A DNA stretch of 64,000 nucleotides, from positions 20,838 to 84,837 of the forward strand of contig MKSY01000030.1 of the NCBI GenBank assembly GCA_001897475.1, written 5' to 3'. Under the pieces are notes generated by a model, which had not been told where the DNA came from, searched no databases, and was given only the letters and a program-made list of their open reading frames with translations. Positions 58,301 to 64,000 of the stretch are shown one piece after another. Source of the DNA: Alphaproteobacteria bacterium 43-37 (GTDB lineage: Bacteria; Pseudomonadota; Alphaproteobacteria; 43-37). The stretch's first letter is position 1; each line of letters opens with the position of its first letter. The translations under genes and the position numbers were made by a program.

Positions 58301-59084
58301 AGTCAGACTCATAAGTTTCTCCTAAAGTTTGAGAAGTTCTTTCCTTATGGGTTTTAATCCAGCGCATCTTTTGCACCAGCTTAATGACTCCTGAGGTTAA
58401 GCCTCCTAGGGCTAGGCCCTCAACGCCCCTCTTAAGACGTGCTTCGACCTCACTATCAAGTTTGTCAGCTTTAAGGGCATCAAAGATAGGCTTGGTAAGT
58501 TCAGGGCCATGATCTGACACCAGGTTGCACAAACGCTCTTCATAAGGATCAAAGGCAATACTGTCTGCGATGAACCCGGCCCCAGCCGCTATCATAGCAG
58601 GATTCTTTTGCGCGACTCGCGACAAAACATTTAAAGATTTCATGCCTTTCAGAGCCCAGGTAAAGGGTAGGGCAAACTGCGCAACATCAGAAACCAGATT
58701 GCCTGTTACTGTTTGAGGGGCATTCACATTCGGAAGATGTGGGAGGGACAGCTCAAACTCAGGGGCTAATAAATGCACTGGGGTTTCAACCACAGGTTTT
58801 AAGGCATGTTCCAGCGTGGTAATCGTCTGGTTAACGCCTTCCAACATTCCATGCACAGGGGCTTTAAACACCTCACTTGAAAAAGCAAAGTCACTCACAT
58901 CATTCAGAGCACGGCTGATGATGCCTTGCTCTTGTTCTTCTGTTTCAAGTTTACGGATGAAAGAATCAGGTATTTTAAGCTCTTGCCGTTGCTCATGAGG
59001 GGGTGGGGTTAAATCATGAGGTTCATAAGCTTGTGGCAAGGTAGGTGTGGTTGGCATCACGTGTGATTCCATGATTGGCTCCAT
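55302..59084 (-). CDS. Internal virion protein gp16-like (phi2)
   Basis: A 1260-aa paralogue of phi1 gp16, intact throughout. It lacks the two palindrome-encoded segments of phi1 (SAKALGAPTLSVE-type and LRPLGSNPT-type) and has a slightly longer N-terminus (MEPIMESHVMPTTPTLPQAY). Maintenance of a 3.8-kb open frame in a prophage with a broken terminase means the decay is recent or the protein is still selected. Confidence 0.8.
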   Translation of the reverse strand: MEPIMESHVMPTTPTLPQAYEPHDLTPPPHEQRQELKIPDSFIRKLETEEQEQGIISRALNDVSDFAFSSEVFKAPVHGMLEGVNQTITTLEHALKPVVETPVHLLAPEFELSLPHLPNVNAPQTVTGNLVSDVAQFALPFTWALKGMKSLNVLSRVAQKNPAMIAAGAGFIADSIAFDPYEERLCNLVSDHGPELTKPIFDALKADKLDSEVEARLKRGVEGLALGGLTSGVIKLVQKMRWIKTHKERTSQTLGETYESDSGILNAASDLSYWSGHMADESLVQKIILETAGSASHPDHFAALKELTQQHNSEVMSPEVSQSFMAKASERWVSILQSRAWGDLPEAAKQDLESLFLKSEQDHWPESLNQAIEADKLKRGVTTEAKVSNNLGQEVLGLETSPVAHSVITDSGETLLSLQTHHVQAFKEALANFDEETASRVIGRGINFANIASSDDTIKVMKTLQDLMADGINEATGNVRSWADTNKIAGIIGSSPENVTSSLNTLFNSSKLMDSQLRVSGIYLQSLFETLRREAVKIDLGEAGAEQIANFIRLKTLTGETFKMYQGVKSNIARSLNTLKMPFYGKELSEKQLTEIFDAQGGVTNIRSLAKTFASCPSNEELAKLVKPSFYEKSRDAVLEYFMNSVLSGPSTHAVNILSTAAHTLWQPLERFTAGLIMADKDMLLEGTYLTRGIFDSLKDIVRWTALGSCRHADETFAHANPLQGAAKAFMADRNLINRHSINDVARPKAISAERFGLLPAESIMKALEENNYAEAIRSSMIHGLDYLGKAINLPGRFLLAEDEFFKIINYRSSIRALAAKEVRLANQIGQQTDGLYESILANPKQYGNLHEKALAFADEVSFTTPLAEGTLSHTLNQMAHKHPGLRFIVPFIRTPANILKFAHHRTPGLNLLSKQYRQELTSNDPMVQKQALGKLFGGWILWATAFSLAEDGVVTGGVPKGKGEALRNTGKLPYSFAFQEEGGETKYVQFSKLDPFGMFFGLAVDLHHIFHELPDAEKENLATASLIAISQNINTRGYLVGLTNLLNALSDGNRYGQRFAANYLATLVPNAVKQHRKEVDPIQRLTPKNPFEDLESLISFYKSQLPGYSKELPARLNLFGEEVTYPSPLGQGLLKGIATLKSNQDLVAEEMFRLKMSGRPPMDEIGGVLLSSEEYHNYIKLCAKPSSNMDLKKVLSTIMSSASYQHMPEGDESVEGHKQHAIKSVIQLYRKLGQAKLLEQYPELNVKVLEQRKKKIRGN

Positions 59085-59117
59085 TAAAATAAAGAAGATG
59101 TAAAAAACGTTATGTAG

Positions 59118-59558
59118 TTAGCAAATGCCAGATTGATAGAGGATAGCTTCTGCCTGCCTGCGTTTAACTAGCCCAGGCAAGACTTTGCCAGCAGCCTTTG
59201 TCCATTTCAAAAACTCCAAGCACGCTTGGGTGTGATCGCAGCGGTTGATGTATGCTCTTAAGGTGGAGCGCTGAAAGGCTCCTGCTCCTAGGTTAAAGAT
59301 AAATGAAACCAGAGCATCCACCTGAGGCTGTGTAAGTGAGATTTTTACAAGACGGCTTAAGGCGTGAAGAGCCTTTTGTGCATCGTGGACTAAGAGCTCT
59401 TCAGCCTCATGTTCTGTAAGGGTTTTGAATTCCTCATCTTTATTGATCACATGACCATAACCAATGGTGACATGACCTCCAGGACATGTGTAAGGCTTAT
59501 CTTTAAACCCCTCAAAGTGCTTGATGAGGGCTAGCCCTTTGCTTGATATTGTTCGCAT
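59118..59558 (-). CDS. Endolysin, GH24 lysozyme (phi2)
   Basis: A 146-aa copy of the phi1 endolysin with the same E-8-C-5-T array (HFEGFKDKPYTCPGGHVTIG). Substitutions lie mainly outside the active site, so it is probably functional. Confidence 0.88.
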   Translation of the reverse strand: MRTISSKGLALIKHFEGFKDKPYTCPGGHVTIGYGHVINKDEEFKTLTEHEAEELLVHDAQKALHALSRLVKISLTQPQVDALVSFIFNLGAGAFQRSTLRAYINRCDHTQACLEFLKWTKAAGKVLPGLVKRRQAEAILYQSGIC

Positions 59559-59560
59559 AG

Positions 59561-60010
59561 CTACCTCTTCCTGTTCAAAGCACGATGCCCAAACCAGAAC
59601 GACATGACAGCCGCAAACAACGCTTCATCTTCACCGCTCCAAATGTGAATAAAGGCTGTCACGGCAGGAACACTTGAACCGCGAACCCAGGAATACCAGC
59701 TGGCTAGCTTGACTGCCGCGTAAAGACCAAAGAAAGCATAGGTGATCACGGGCCTGACGGAACCAGCTAAGCCATCCACCAATTTAACCTTTACGTGACG
59801 TTGGCTTTGAATGAGGGCAATTTGCTCGTTGGATTCGGATGCGAGGCGGATTTCCTCCAGGCGATGGGTGTGGCCTAGTTTGGTGAGCTCCATTTGCCGA
59901 TCCATGATGGCCAGCTCTTGGATACGATCACGGTGTTGATTAATAAAGCGCATGATCTCAGGCATGGCGCTGGATAAAAAGCCCAACAGGGCCCCACATA
60001 AAGCAAGCAT
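59561..60010 (-). CDS. 3TM/GTA-type holin (phi2)
   Basis: A 149-aa copy of the phi1 holin with all three hydrophobic segments (MLALCGALLGFLSSAM, RPVITYAFFGLYAAVKLASW, ALFAAVMSFWFGHRAL). It lies 2 bp upstream of the endolysin. Changes are few (for example VRGSSVPAVTAF). Confidence 0.78.
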   Translation of the reverse strand: MLALCGALLGFLSSAMPEIMRFINQHRDRIQELAIMDRQMELTKLGHTHRLEEIRLASESNEQIALIQSQRHVKVKLVDGLAGSVRPVITYAFFGLYAAVKLASWYSWVRGSSVPAVTAFIHIWSGEDEALFAAVMSFWFGHRALNRKR

Positions 60011-60068
60011 TTTTTCTCACTCCTTAAAATAAGGGATAACGATAAAAGGTAAAATTTTTAGAGGGTAT

Positions 60069-60095
60069 GTAGTGAGCTACTTTGTAACGAGTTAC
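60069..60095. repeat. Intergenic micro-palindrome pair at the gp15 stop (phi2)
   Basis: GTAGT-GA-GCTAC (60069-60080) and GTAAC-GA-GTTAC (60084-60095), starts 15 bp apart. The second includes the gp15 stop codon, as in phi1, where three units are present. Confidence 0.8.
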
Positions 60096-61846
60096 TCGAA
60101 CTGACTGTTCAATTCTTGCAAAAAGGCCTCAAACTGCTCCTGTGTCATGCCAGAATGGCTTTCAACATAGTTTTTGAGTTTCCCTTTGCCTTGCTTGTAA
60201 TCAGCCAGTGCTTGTTTAAGTTCAGCGCGTGATTGAAACAAACGAGTTTGAAGGAGCTTTGGCTCATCTTGAGAGTGAGTGGCTGAAGAATTGGGGGTTG
60301 TGTTGGTTGCAGGTGTGCCAGAAACAATCTGTTCTTTCAGTTTCTGATACTTTGCCTTCAACGTTTGGGCAATCTGAGTTGCCTGTTGGCTTAAAGCGAT
60401 AGGATCACCGGCTATCTCAGGCTGAGTTCGTTGCAACGTCCAGATTTCTCGATGGAATTCTCCTTGAGCTTCTGCGGCCAGGGAGCTTAATTGTTGCCCT
60501 TTCTCTGTGGTGCCCATGAGGAGTGATTCCAACTTATTGGGAGCTATCGCATCGGTCAAAATGTGCTTGGCGCTTTTAACCGCTTCGTGCTTGACGATAT
60601 CCGCTTGCGTAAAGTGAGTCTTGAGCGCTTGGGCTTTATCAGTAGGATTCAAGAAGGTTGAATCCAAAATCTGTTGTTCAGATAATCTTCCCGCATAAAG
60701 ATCAGCGTAAAACTTCTCTTGCCCCGCTACATTATGTTCTACTTGATATTCCAACACTTGTTTGCGCATGAGCTCGACCACTTGTGGCAGATCGGTAACC
60801 CCAGCATCAATGGCTTGGGCTTCAAGTTCGTGAGGAGGTCTGTAGTTTGGATCATCCATCAGAGAGCGCAAAATGTGGCTTTTAAAGTTACGGACAAATT
60901 CACTGCGCTGACTTTTCTTTCGATGATAAGCTCGCTCCTCATCCCGCCACATCTCATCTTCAATATGTTTTTGCGCCTGAAGTATCTTCTGCTTCACAGC
61001 CGGATTATCTGAATCAATCGCGCTCAAGAGCGCATCACCATGGCTGCCTCCCATCTCAAAAGCGGATACGATTACGCTGTTTTGAATCCGCTCCTCCACT
61101 TGGGGCTTGGAAAGACCCGTGAATCTCGCTTCAGCTTTCAGTTCATCGAGCTTGGTTTTAAGGTCGTCACCAGAAAACCCTTGCTCAATAACAGCGGCTA
61201 CCTCTTGATCCAAGATTTGCAGGCGTGACTCACGCAAATGGGCCTGGGTATAAGCCGTATGGTGGTTGAGTAAATTGATCTCAGCCATCTCCATCTTTGG
61301 CTTAAACCCTTCGTACCAATCATAGTCTGGGGCTGTACTGTCATGGCCAACTTCAGGCTGCATGGAAAGATATCCCTTGCGCACTTCCTCCATGAACTGC
61401 AACAAAGAGTCTTGATCAATACGTTTGCTACCCGTAGCAGGGTCTTCAACAAACTTGATGTTGTTTTTGCCTTCCCACAGCTCATAGGCTTGATTTAAGT
61501 TTTGTGCATAGGTAAGCCCGGCTAATCTTCCCTTAGCTTCCATAAAGCCCTTGCGAAAGTACGGTGAATCGGTCACATCCGCATGACCTGCCTTCACCGC
61601 CTCATCCCAGCTTTGATAGTTTAAGGCCAACTCTTGGCCTGAGACAAAAGCGGATTTGTTTTTAGAGTCCACCTTAACCAGCATCATCTTTTGCAAAGGG
61701 TCATTAAATTTGGATAAAGCCGCAGCAAGCTCACCAAACCTATTGTTTGGGGCAAAATTCTGATTAGGCTTAATCACTACGCTCTGGTCAGTGGGAGATG
61801 AGACAGATTGAATGGTTGCGGCTGGCAATTGGTAGCGTGGGATCAT
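60092..61846 (-). CDS. Internal virion protein gp15-like (phi2)
   Basis: A 584-aa paralogue of phi1 gp15, open throughout. It differs most in two linkers: VGHDSTAPDY, where phi1 has a GC-rich insert, and TPATNTTPNSSATHSQDEP near the C-terminus. It overlaps gp14 by 4 bp. Confidence 0.75.
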   Translation of the reverse strand: MIPRYQLPAATIQSVSSPTDQSVVIKPNQNFAPNNRFGELAAALSKFNDPLQKMMLVKVDSKNKSAFVSGQELALNYQSWDEAVKAGHADVTDSPYFRKGFMEAKGRLAGLTYAQNLNQAYELWEGKNNIKFVEDPATGSKRIDQDSLLQFMEEVRKGYLSMQPEVGHDSTAPDYDWYEGFKPKMEMAEINLLNHHTAYTQAHLRESRLQILDQEVAAVIEQGFSGDDLKTKLDELKAEARFTGLSKPQVEERIQNSVIVSAFEMGGSHGDALLSAIDSDNPAVKQKILQAQKHIEDEMWRDEERAYHRKKSQRSEFVRNFKSHILRSLMDDPNYRPPHELEAQAIDAGVTDLPQVVELMRKQVLEYQVEHNVAGQEKFYADLYAGRLSEQQILDSTFLNPTDKAQALKTHFTQADIVKHEAVKSAKHILTDAIAPNKLESLLMGTTEKGQQLSSLAAEAQGEFHREIWTLQRTQPEIAGDPIALSQQATQIAQTLKAKYQKLKEQIVSGTPATNTTPNSSATHSQDEPKLLQTRLFQSRAELKQALADYKQGKGKLKNYVESHSGMTQEQFEAFLQELNSQFE

Positions 61847-62418
61847 CGAATGCCTCCTTTAGCCATTTGCAAAGATGTGTAAGTGCGCATCAAATCGCCA
61901 CTCAGTCCTAATATATGAGCCCATGGAGATGGGTTGTGCACAGGGGTTGTTGGGATCACATTATTGGCTTTCGAGAGCATGTCATGATGCATGCCTAACG
62001 CATTGCGATAAGATTGAATACCAACATTATCCATGTTTTTACGTGCTACTCGATCAGATGCTGAAAACTGCCCAGCAATCTGCCGCATCATGTTGTTCAG
62101 AGAAACACCGCCAAATCCTGAAGCAGCCGCATTCGCTCGGGCATGGCCCACAACCTCAAGGGCCTGTTTTTGTGACAAGACAAGCTTTTGCCCGGTTGCC
62201 ATGTATTCTTCTGAAAGGCGAAACTCAAGTGCCTGAAGGTTATTGTAATACGCATCATAAGCATTCAAAGCGTTCTGCTGATTGATGGCTTCGATCATGG
62301 CATTGTGCGCCCGTTGGCTTGCCGCATTCTGCCGAGCTTGCATATATCCCAACAAACTCTGGCTGGCAGACATAGCAGCGTTCATCGCAAACAGATGGGT
62401 GGAAGTGATAGGAGTCAT
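61843..62418 (-). CDS. Internal virion protein gp14-like (phi2)
   Basis: A 191-aa copy of phi1 gp14 with the same length and scattered conservative changes (for example GHARANAAASGFGGVSLNNM). The toxin gene of the TA pair starts 67 bp away on the other strand. Confidence 0.78.
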   Translation of the reverse strand: MTPITSTHLFAMNAAMSASQSLLGYMQARQNAASQRAHNAMIEAINQQNALNAYDAYYNNLQALEFRLSEEYMATGQKLVLSQKQALEVVGHARANAAASGFGGVSLNNMMRQIAGQFSASDRVARKNMDNVGIQSYRNALGMHHDMLSKANNVIPTTPVHNPSPWAHILGLSGDLMRTYTSLQMAKGGIR

Positions 62419-62484
62419 GGAAAAGTTTCCTTAAGATGCTAATAATTTATTTACATAAAATTAGCTTTTAGCTATTATAGTAAA

Positions 62485-62742
62485 ATGCATAAAGTTGTTT
62501 ACAGTATCCAATCAACGAAAGCCCTTGCTAAAGTTCCTCGCAACTTGGCAGAGCTAATTGTTAAGGAGATCAGAGCTCTTGCAAGCGATCCTTTAGGTAA
62601 GAACCCGCAAGTTAAAAAATTATCTGGCGCTGATGGTTATCGTTTAAGAGTTGGAGATTGGCGAGTTGTTTATACTATAAAGCACCGACAACTGGTCATT
62701 CACGTCATTAAAATTGCTCCACGCGGAGGTGTGTACAAATGA
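62485..62742 (+). CDS. RelE-type toxin (phi2)
   Basis: An 85-aa RelE/ParE-superfamily toxin: YSIQSTKALAKVPRNLAELI, then VKKLSGADGYRLRVGDWRVV and the terminal VIKIAPRGGVYK. These are the classical RelE landmarks (GYRLRVGDWRVVY, PRxxVYK). An AT-rich stretch (TATTATAGT) just upstream could be the -10 element. It overlaps the antitoxin by 4 bp. It is unrelated at sequence level to the phi1 toxin. Confidence 0.9.
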   Translation: MHKVVYSIQSTKALAKVPRNLAELIVKEIRALASDPLGKNPQVKKLSGADGYRLRVGDWRVVYTIKHRQLVIHVIKIAPRGGVYK

Positions 62743-63137
62743 AGTCAAAAGATACAAAAAACATTCAAATTATTAACAAAGATGGTAAGCCAGAGTTTGC
62801 TGTGTTGCTTTATAAAGATTATGAAGCATTGCTTGAAAAAATGGAGGATTATGAAGACCAGTTGGCCATCGAGGCTTTTGAGCGTGAATCTCATGAATCC
62901 TATCCCTCTGAAGTGATCGATTGTTTGATAGAGGGACAAAATCCATTTAAAGTTTGGAGAGAATACCGCGATATCAATAGGCAAGATTTAGCTGCCAAAG
63001 TAAACATTACTTTGCCCTATTTATCTCAGCTTGAAAGTGGGAAACGTAAGCCCTCAGTCGATTTATTGAAAGCCATATCCCAAGTGCTTAATGTTGATAT
63101 GGAGTTACTCCTTTTTGGAGAAAGTACAGAACATTAA
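62739..63137 (+). CDS. XRE-type antitoxin with N-terminal Phd-like segment (phi2)
   Basis: A 132-aa protein. Residues 1-60 resemble a Phd/YefM-like segment (FAVLLYKDYEALLEKMEDYE). The C-terminus is a Cro/CI HTH (YRDINRQDLAAKVNITLPYL, then SQLESGKRKPSVDLLKAISQ). It neutralises the RelE toxin and represses the operon. Its last 33 bp overlap the gp13 stop on the other strand. Confidence 0.85.
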   Translation: MKSKDTKNIQIINKDGKPEFAVLLYKDYEALLEKMEDYEDQLAIEAFERESHESYPSEVIDCLIEGQNPFKVWREYRDINRQDLAAKVNITLPYLSQLESGKRKPSVDLLKAISQVLNVDMELLLFGESTEH

Positions 63138-63680
63138 AAACGGTTTATTTAACCTATCAAACACTAAATAATCCTCAGAAAAGCCAAAACCCAACCTTCT
63201 CAACCATCTAATGGCTGTATAGTTCTGGCTATAAACAAAGTTGGTCAACGTCGGGAAATGTGAGTAGAATTCAGTGAGGGCTTGTCTTGCCTGATCCATA
63301 AAACTTCTTGGACAAGTCCTCACCTTATCAGAGGAACAAGCCCAGGGAATACCGATTTGGGGGTCAGTTGGATGAGGCGCAACGCCACCCAGGGCAATCA
63401 CTTCTTTCGTTCCATCTTTATTCTGATAAATCAAAGCATAAGCTATTTTGGAAATGGCGATGGATTTGATTAAAAGGCCAGTGGGTGCACTGTCGAGACA
63501 GGTTCTGTCAAGACAGTTTCTGCCGTGGTAGTCCCTACCGAGGTAGACTCTATCGAGATAGCCTGAGTCAGCTGCAATTTCCTCCAAATCAGCCTGCTTG
63601 AGGTTTGGGGCCAATTCTATCGCATGCTTTTTGGTCGCCTTCACGAGCTCTAGCTTAGAAACTTTAGTTGATTTGACCAT
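63105..63680 (-). CDS. gp13-like virion protein with repeat expansion (phi2)
   Basis: A 191-aa paralogue of phi1 gp13. Two changes stand out. Residues about 40-63 (GYLDRVYLGRDYHGRNCLDR) are an insertion encoded by five 15-bp palindromes. The C-terminal 20 residues (EDYLVFDRLNKPFLMFCTF) are unrelated to phi1, because the toxin-antitoxin insertion replaced the 3' end and the gene now overlaps the antitoxin. Confidence 0.75.
   Translation of the reverse strand: MVKSTKVSKLELVKATKKHAIELAPNLKQADLEEIAADSGYLDRVYLGRDYHGRNCLDRTCLDSAPTGLLIKSIAISKIAYALIYQNKDGTKEVIALGGVAPHPTDPQIGIPWACSSDKVRTCPRSFMDQARQALTEFYSHFPTLTNFVYSQNYTAIRWLRRLGFGFSEDYLVFDRLNKPFLMFCTFSKKE
63490..63561. repeat. Five tandem 12-bp palindromes with exact 15-bp period (phi2 gp13)
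   Basis: CTGTC-GA-GACAG (63490), CTGTC-AA-GACAG (63505), CTGCC-GT-GGTAG (63520), CTACC-GA-GGTAG (63535) and CTATC-GA-GATAG (63550), each followed by 3 spacer bases. Four have perfect stems and the third allows one mismatch. Neighbouring units differ by paired changes that keep the stem. phi1 has a single unit. Confidence 0.92.
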
Positions 63681-63943
63681 GGGTATATCTCCAGGTGGCG
63701 TTTTGGAACAAACAACTGTGCGGGGCTTTGCATATGAGTTTGACGGCTAATCCTTCCGCCCGATCTAAGATCAAGATACGCTGGGCTTGTGGTTTGGTTG
63801 TAGTCGGAATGATGTTGCTTTGGGTTGGCAATGTGCCCTCGGATTCAATGCTTAACTCAAATTCAGGAGTATCTTGAGTGGTGATGATCAAATCTTTCAC
63901 CAACGGCATTGCTTCTAACTCAGAGCTCACCTGTCCTGACTGG
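63664..63943 (-). pseudogene. Tail tubular protein B remnant (gp12, phi2)
   Basis: The last 90 or so codons of gp12 (ELEAMPLVKDLIITTQ...LFQNATWRYTHGQIN) align with phi1. Similarity stops abruptly at about 63943, after CTGTCCTGACTGG. The following 57 bp to the window edge (63944-64000) match nothing else in the window and hold no recognisable gene. gp12 is therefore truncated by an insertion or deletion at this point. Confidence 0.8.
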
Positions 63944-64000
63944 ATAACGTACGATAAGTTTCGCTAAATTGGAAAGGTGAGTGCTACCTTTAATAAAGAT

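Larger units (their letters stand above)
46414..63943. mobile_element. Decayed T7-like prophage phi2 (partial)
   Basis: Same gene order and orientation as phi1 from recombinase block to gp12. Missing are RNAP, the whole replication module and at least most of gp12 up to the window edge; TerL is frameshifted. Lysis, fibre, core-protein and gp13 genes remain open. It abuts phi1 attR, consistent with tandem insertion at the same tRNA followed by deletion. Confidence 0.8.

Noticed and set aside
63490..63561. CRISPR array
   Set aside because: Units are 12 bp with 3-bp spacers and lie inside an open gene; no cas genes exist in the window.
63944..64000. Terminal inverted repeat of a Tn3-type element (ACGTACGATAAG)
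   Set aside because: No GGGG outer end or target duplication is present on the visible side; too little sequence to decide.
1..64000. R-body (reb) genes expected in Caedibacter-type symbiont prophages
   Set aside because: No protein of the short, hydrophobic Reb type was found; the glycine-zipper protein has a different length and pattern.

Overview
The window reads as chromosomal DNA of an alphaproteobacterium, most likely an intracellular or protist-associated lineage of the Holosporales/Paracaedibacter kind. This is inferred from the gene families present (a signal-peptide-bearing PF09820-type AAA ATPase-like protein, an IS1-type transposase remnant, an Rpn/PDDEXK_2 nuclease, a 3TM GTA-type holin, T7-like prophages); no rRNA or other marker is present to prove it. 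Bases 1-4819 are host sequence: the end of an ABC-transporter substrate-binding protein, a GT39-type membrane glycosyltransferase, two secreted proteins of unknown function, terminators, a Fur-box-like palindrome, and tRNA-Thr(CGT).

An essentially complete T7-like (Autographiviridae-type) prophage, here phi1, occupies 4848-46104. It is integrated in the 3' half of tRNA-Thr and flanked by a 47-bp direct repeat (attL/attR). Nearly all its genes are on the minus strand. Read from attR toward attL they run: P4-type integrase, a small pre-portal protein, portal, scaffold, capsid, gp11, gp12, gp13, a plus-strand toxin-antitoxin pair, gp14, gp15, 3TM holin, GH24 endolysin, gp16, two fibre proteins, a coiled-coil/TM protein, TerS and TerL. 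A cargo region (16.7-25.0 kb) follows, then phage RNA polymerase, a promoter array plus AT-rich probable replication origin, SSB, endonuclease I, primase-helicase, two Bro-N proteins, a DUF6378-like protein, DNA polymerase, exonuclease and a cluster of small HTH (excisionase-like) proteins. The cargo lies at the TerL/RNAP junction, which corresponds to the ends of the linear virion genome.

The phi1 cargo holds a LysR regulator divergent from the phage RNAP gene, a short catalytic-domain-only tyrosine recombinase, and an AT-rich four-gene island: a 159-aa Ala/Gly-rich glycine-zipper protein with a type-I-secretion-like C-terminus, a signal-peptide-bearing AAA-ATPase-like protein, and a complete PrtD/HlyD-type ABC exporter plus membrane-fusion protein. 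Its organisation resembles the Cdz glycine-zipper bacteriocin system of Caulobacter and it is the best candidate for a new functional system.

Right of attR lies a second, decayed relative (phi2, about 46.4 to 63.94 kb) in the same orientation. It keeps the recombinase block, its own cargo (a PD-(D/E)XK-like protein and a frameshifted secreted phospholipase-D-like gene), a frameshifted TerL interrupted from TerS by an Rpn gene, and near-identical tail-fibre, gp16, endolysin, holin, gp15, gp14 and gp13 genes. It has a different toxin-antitoxin pair at the same gp13/gp14 site, and gp12 is cut off at about 63943. Comparing phi1 and phi2 shows an unusual feature: tandem arrays of tiny palindromes (5-bp stems, 2-3-nt loops) repeating with a strict 15-bp (sometimes 12-bp) period, present in frame in linker positions of phage proteins and in intergenic DNA. 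Their sequences change while the stem pairing is kept.
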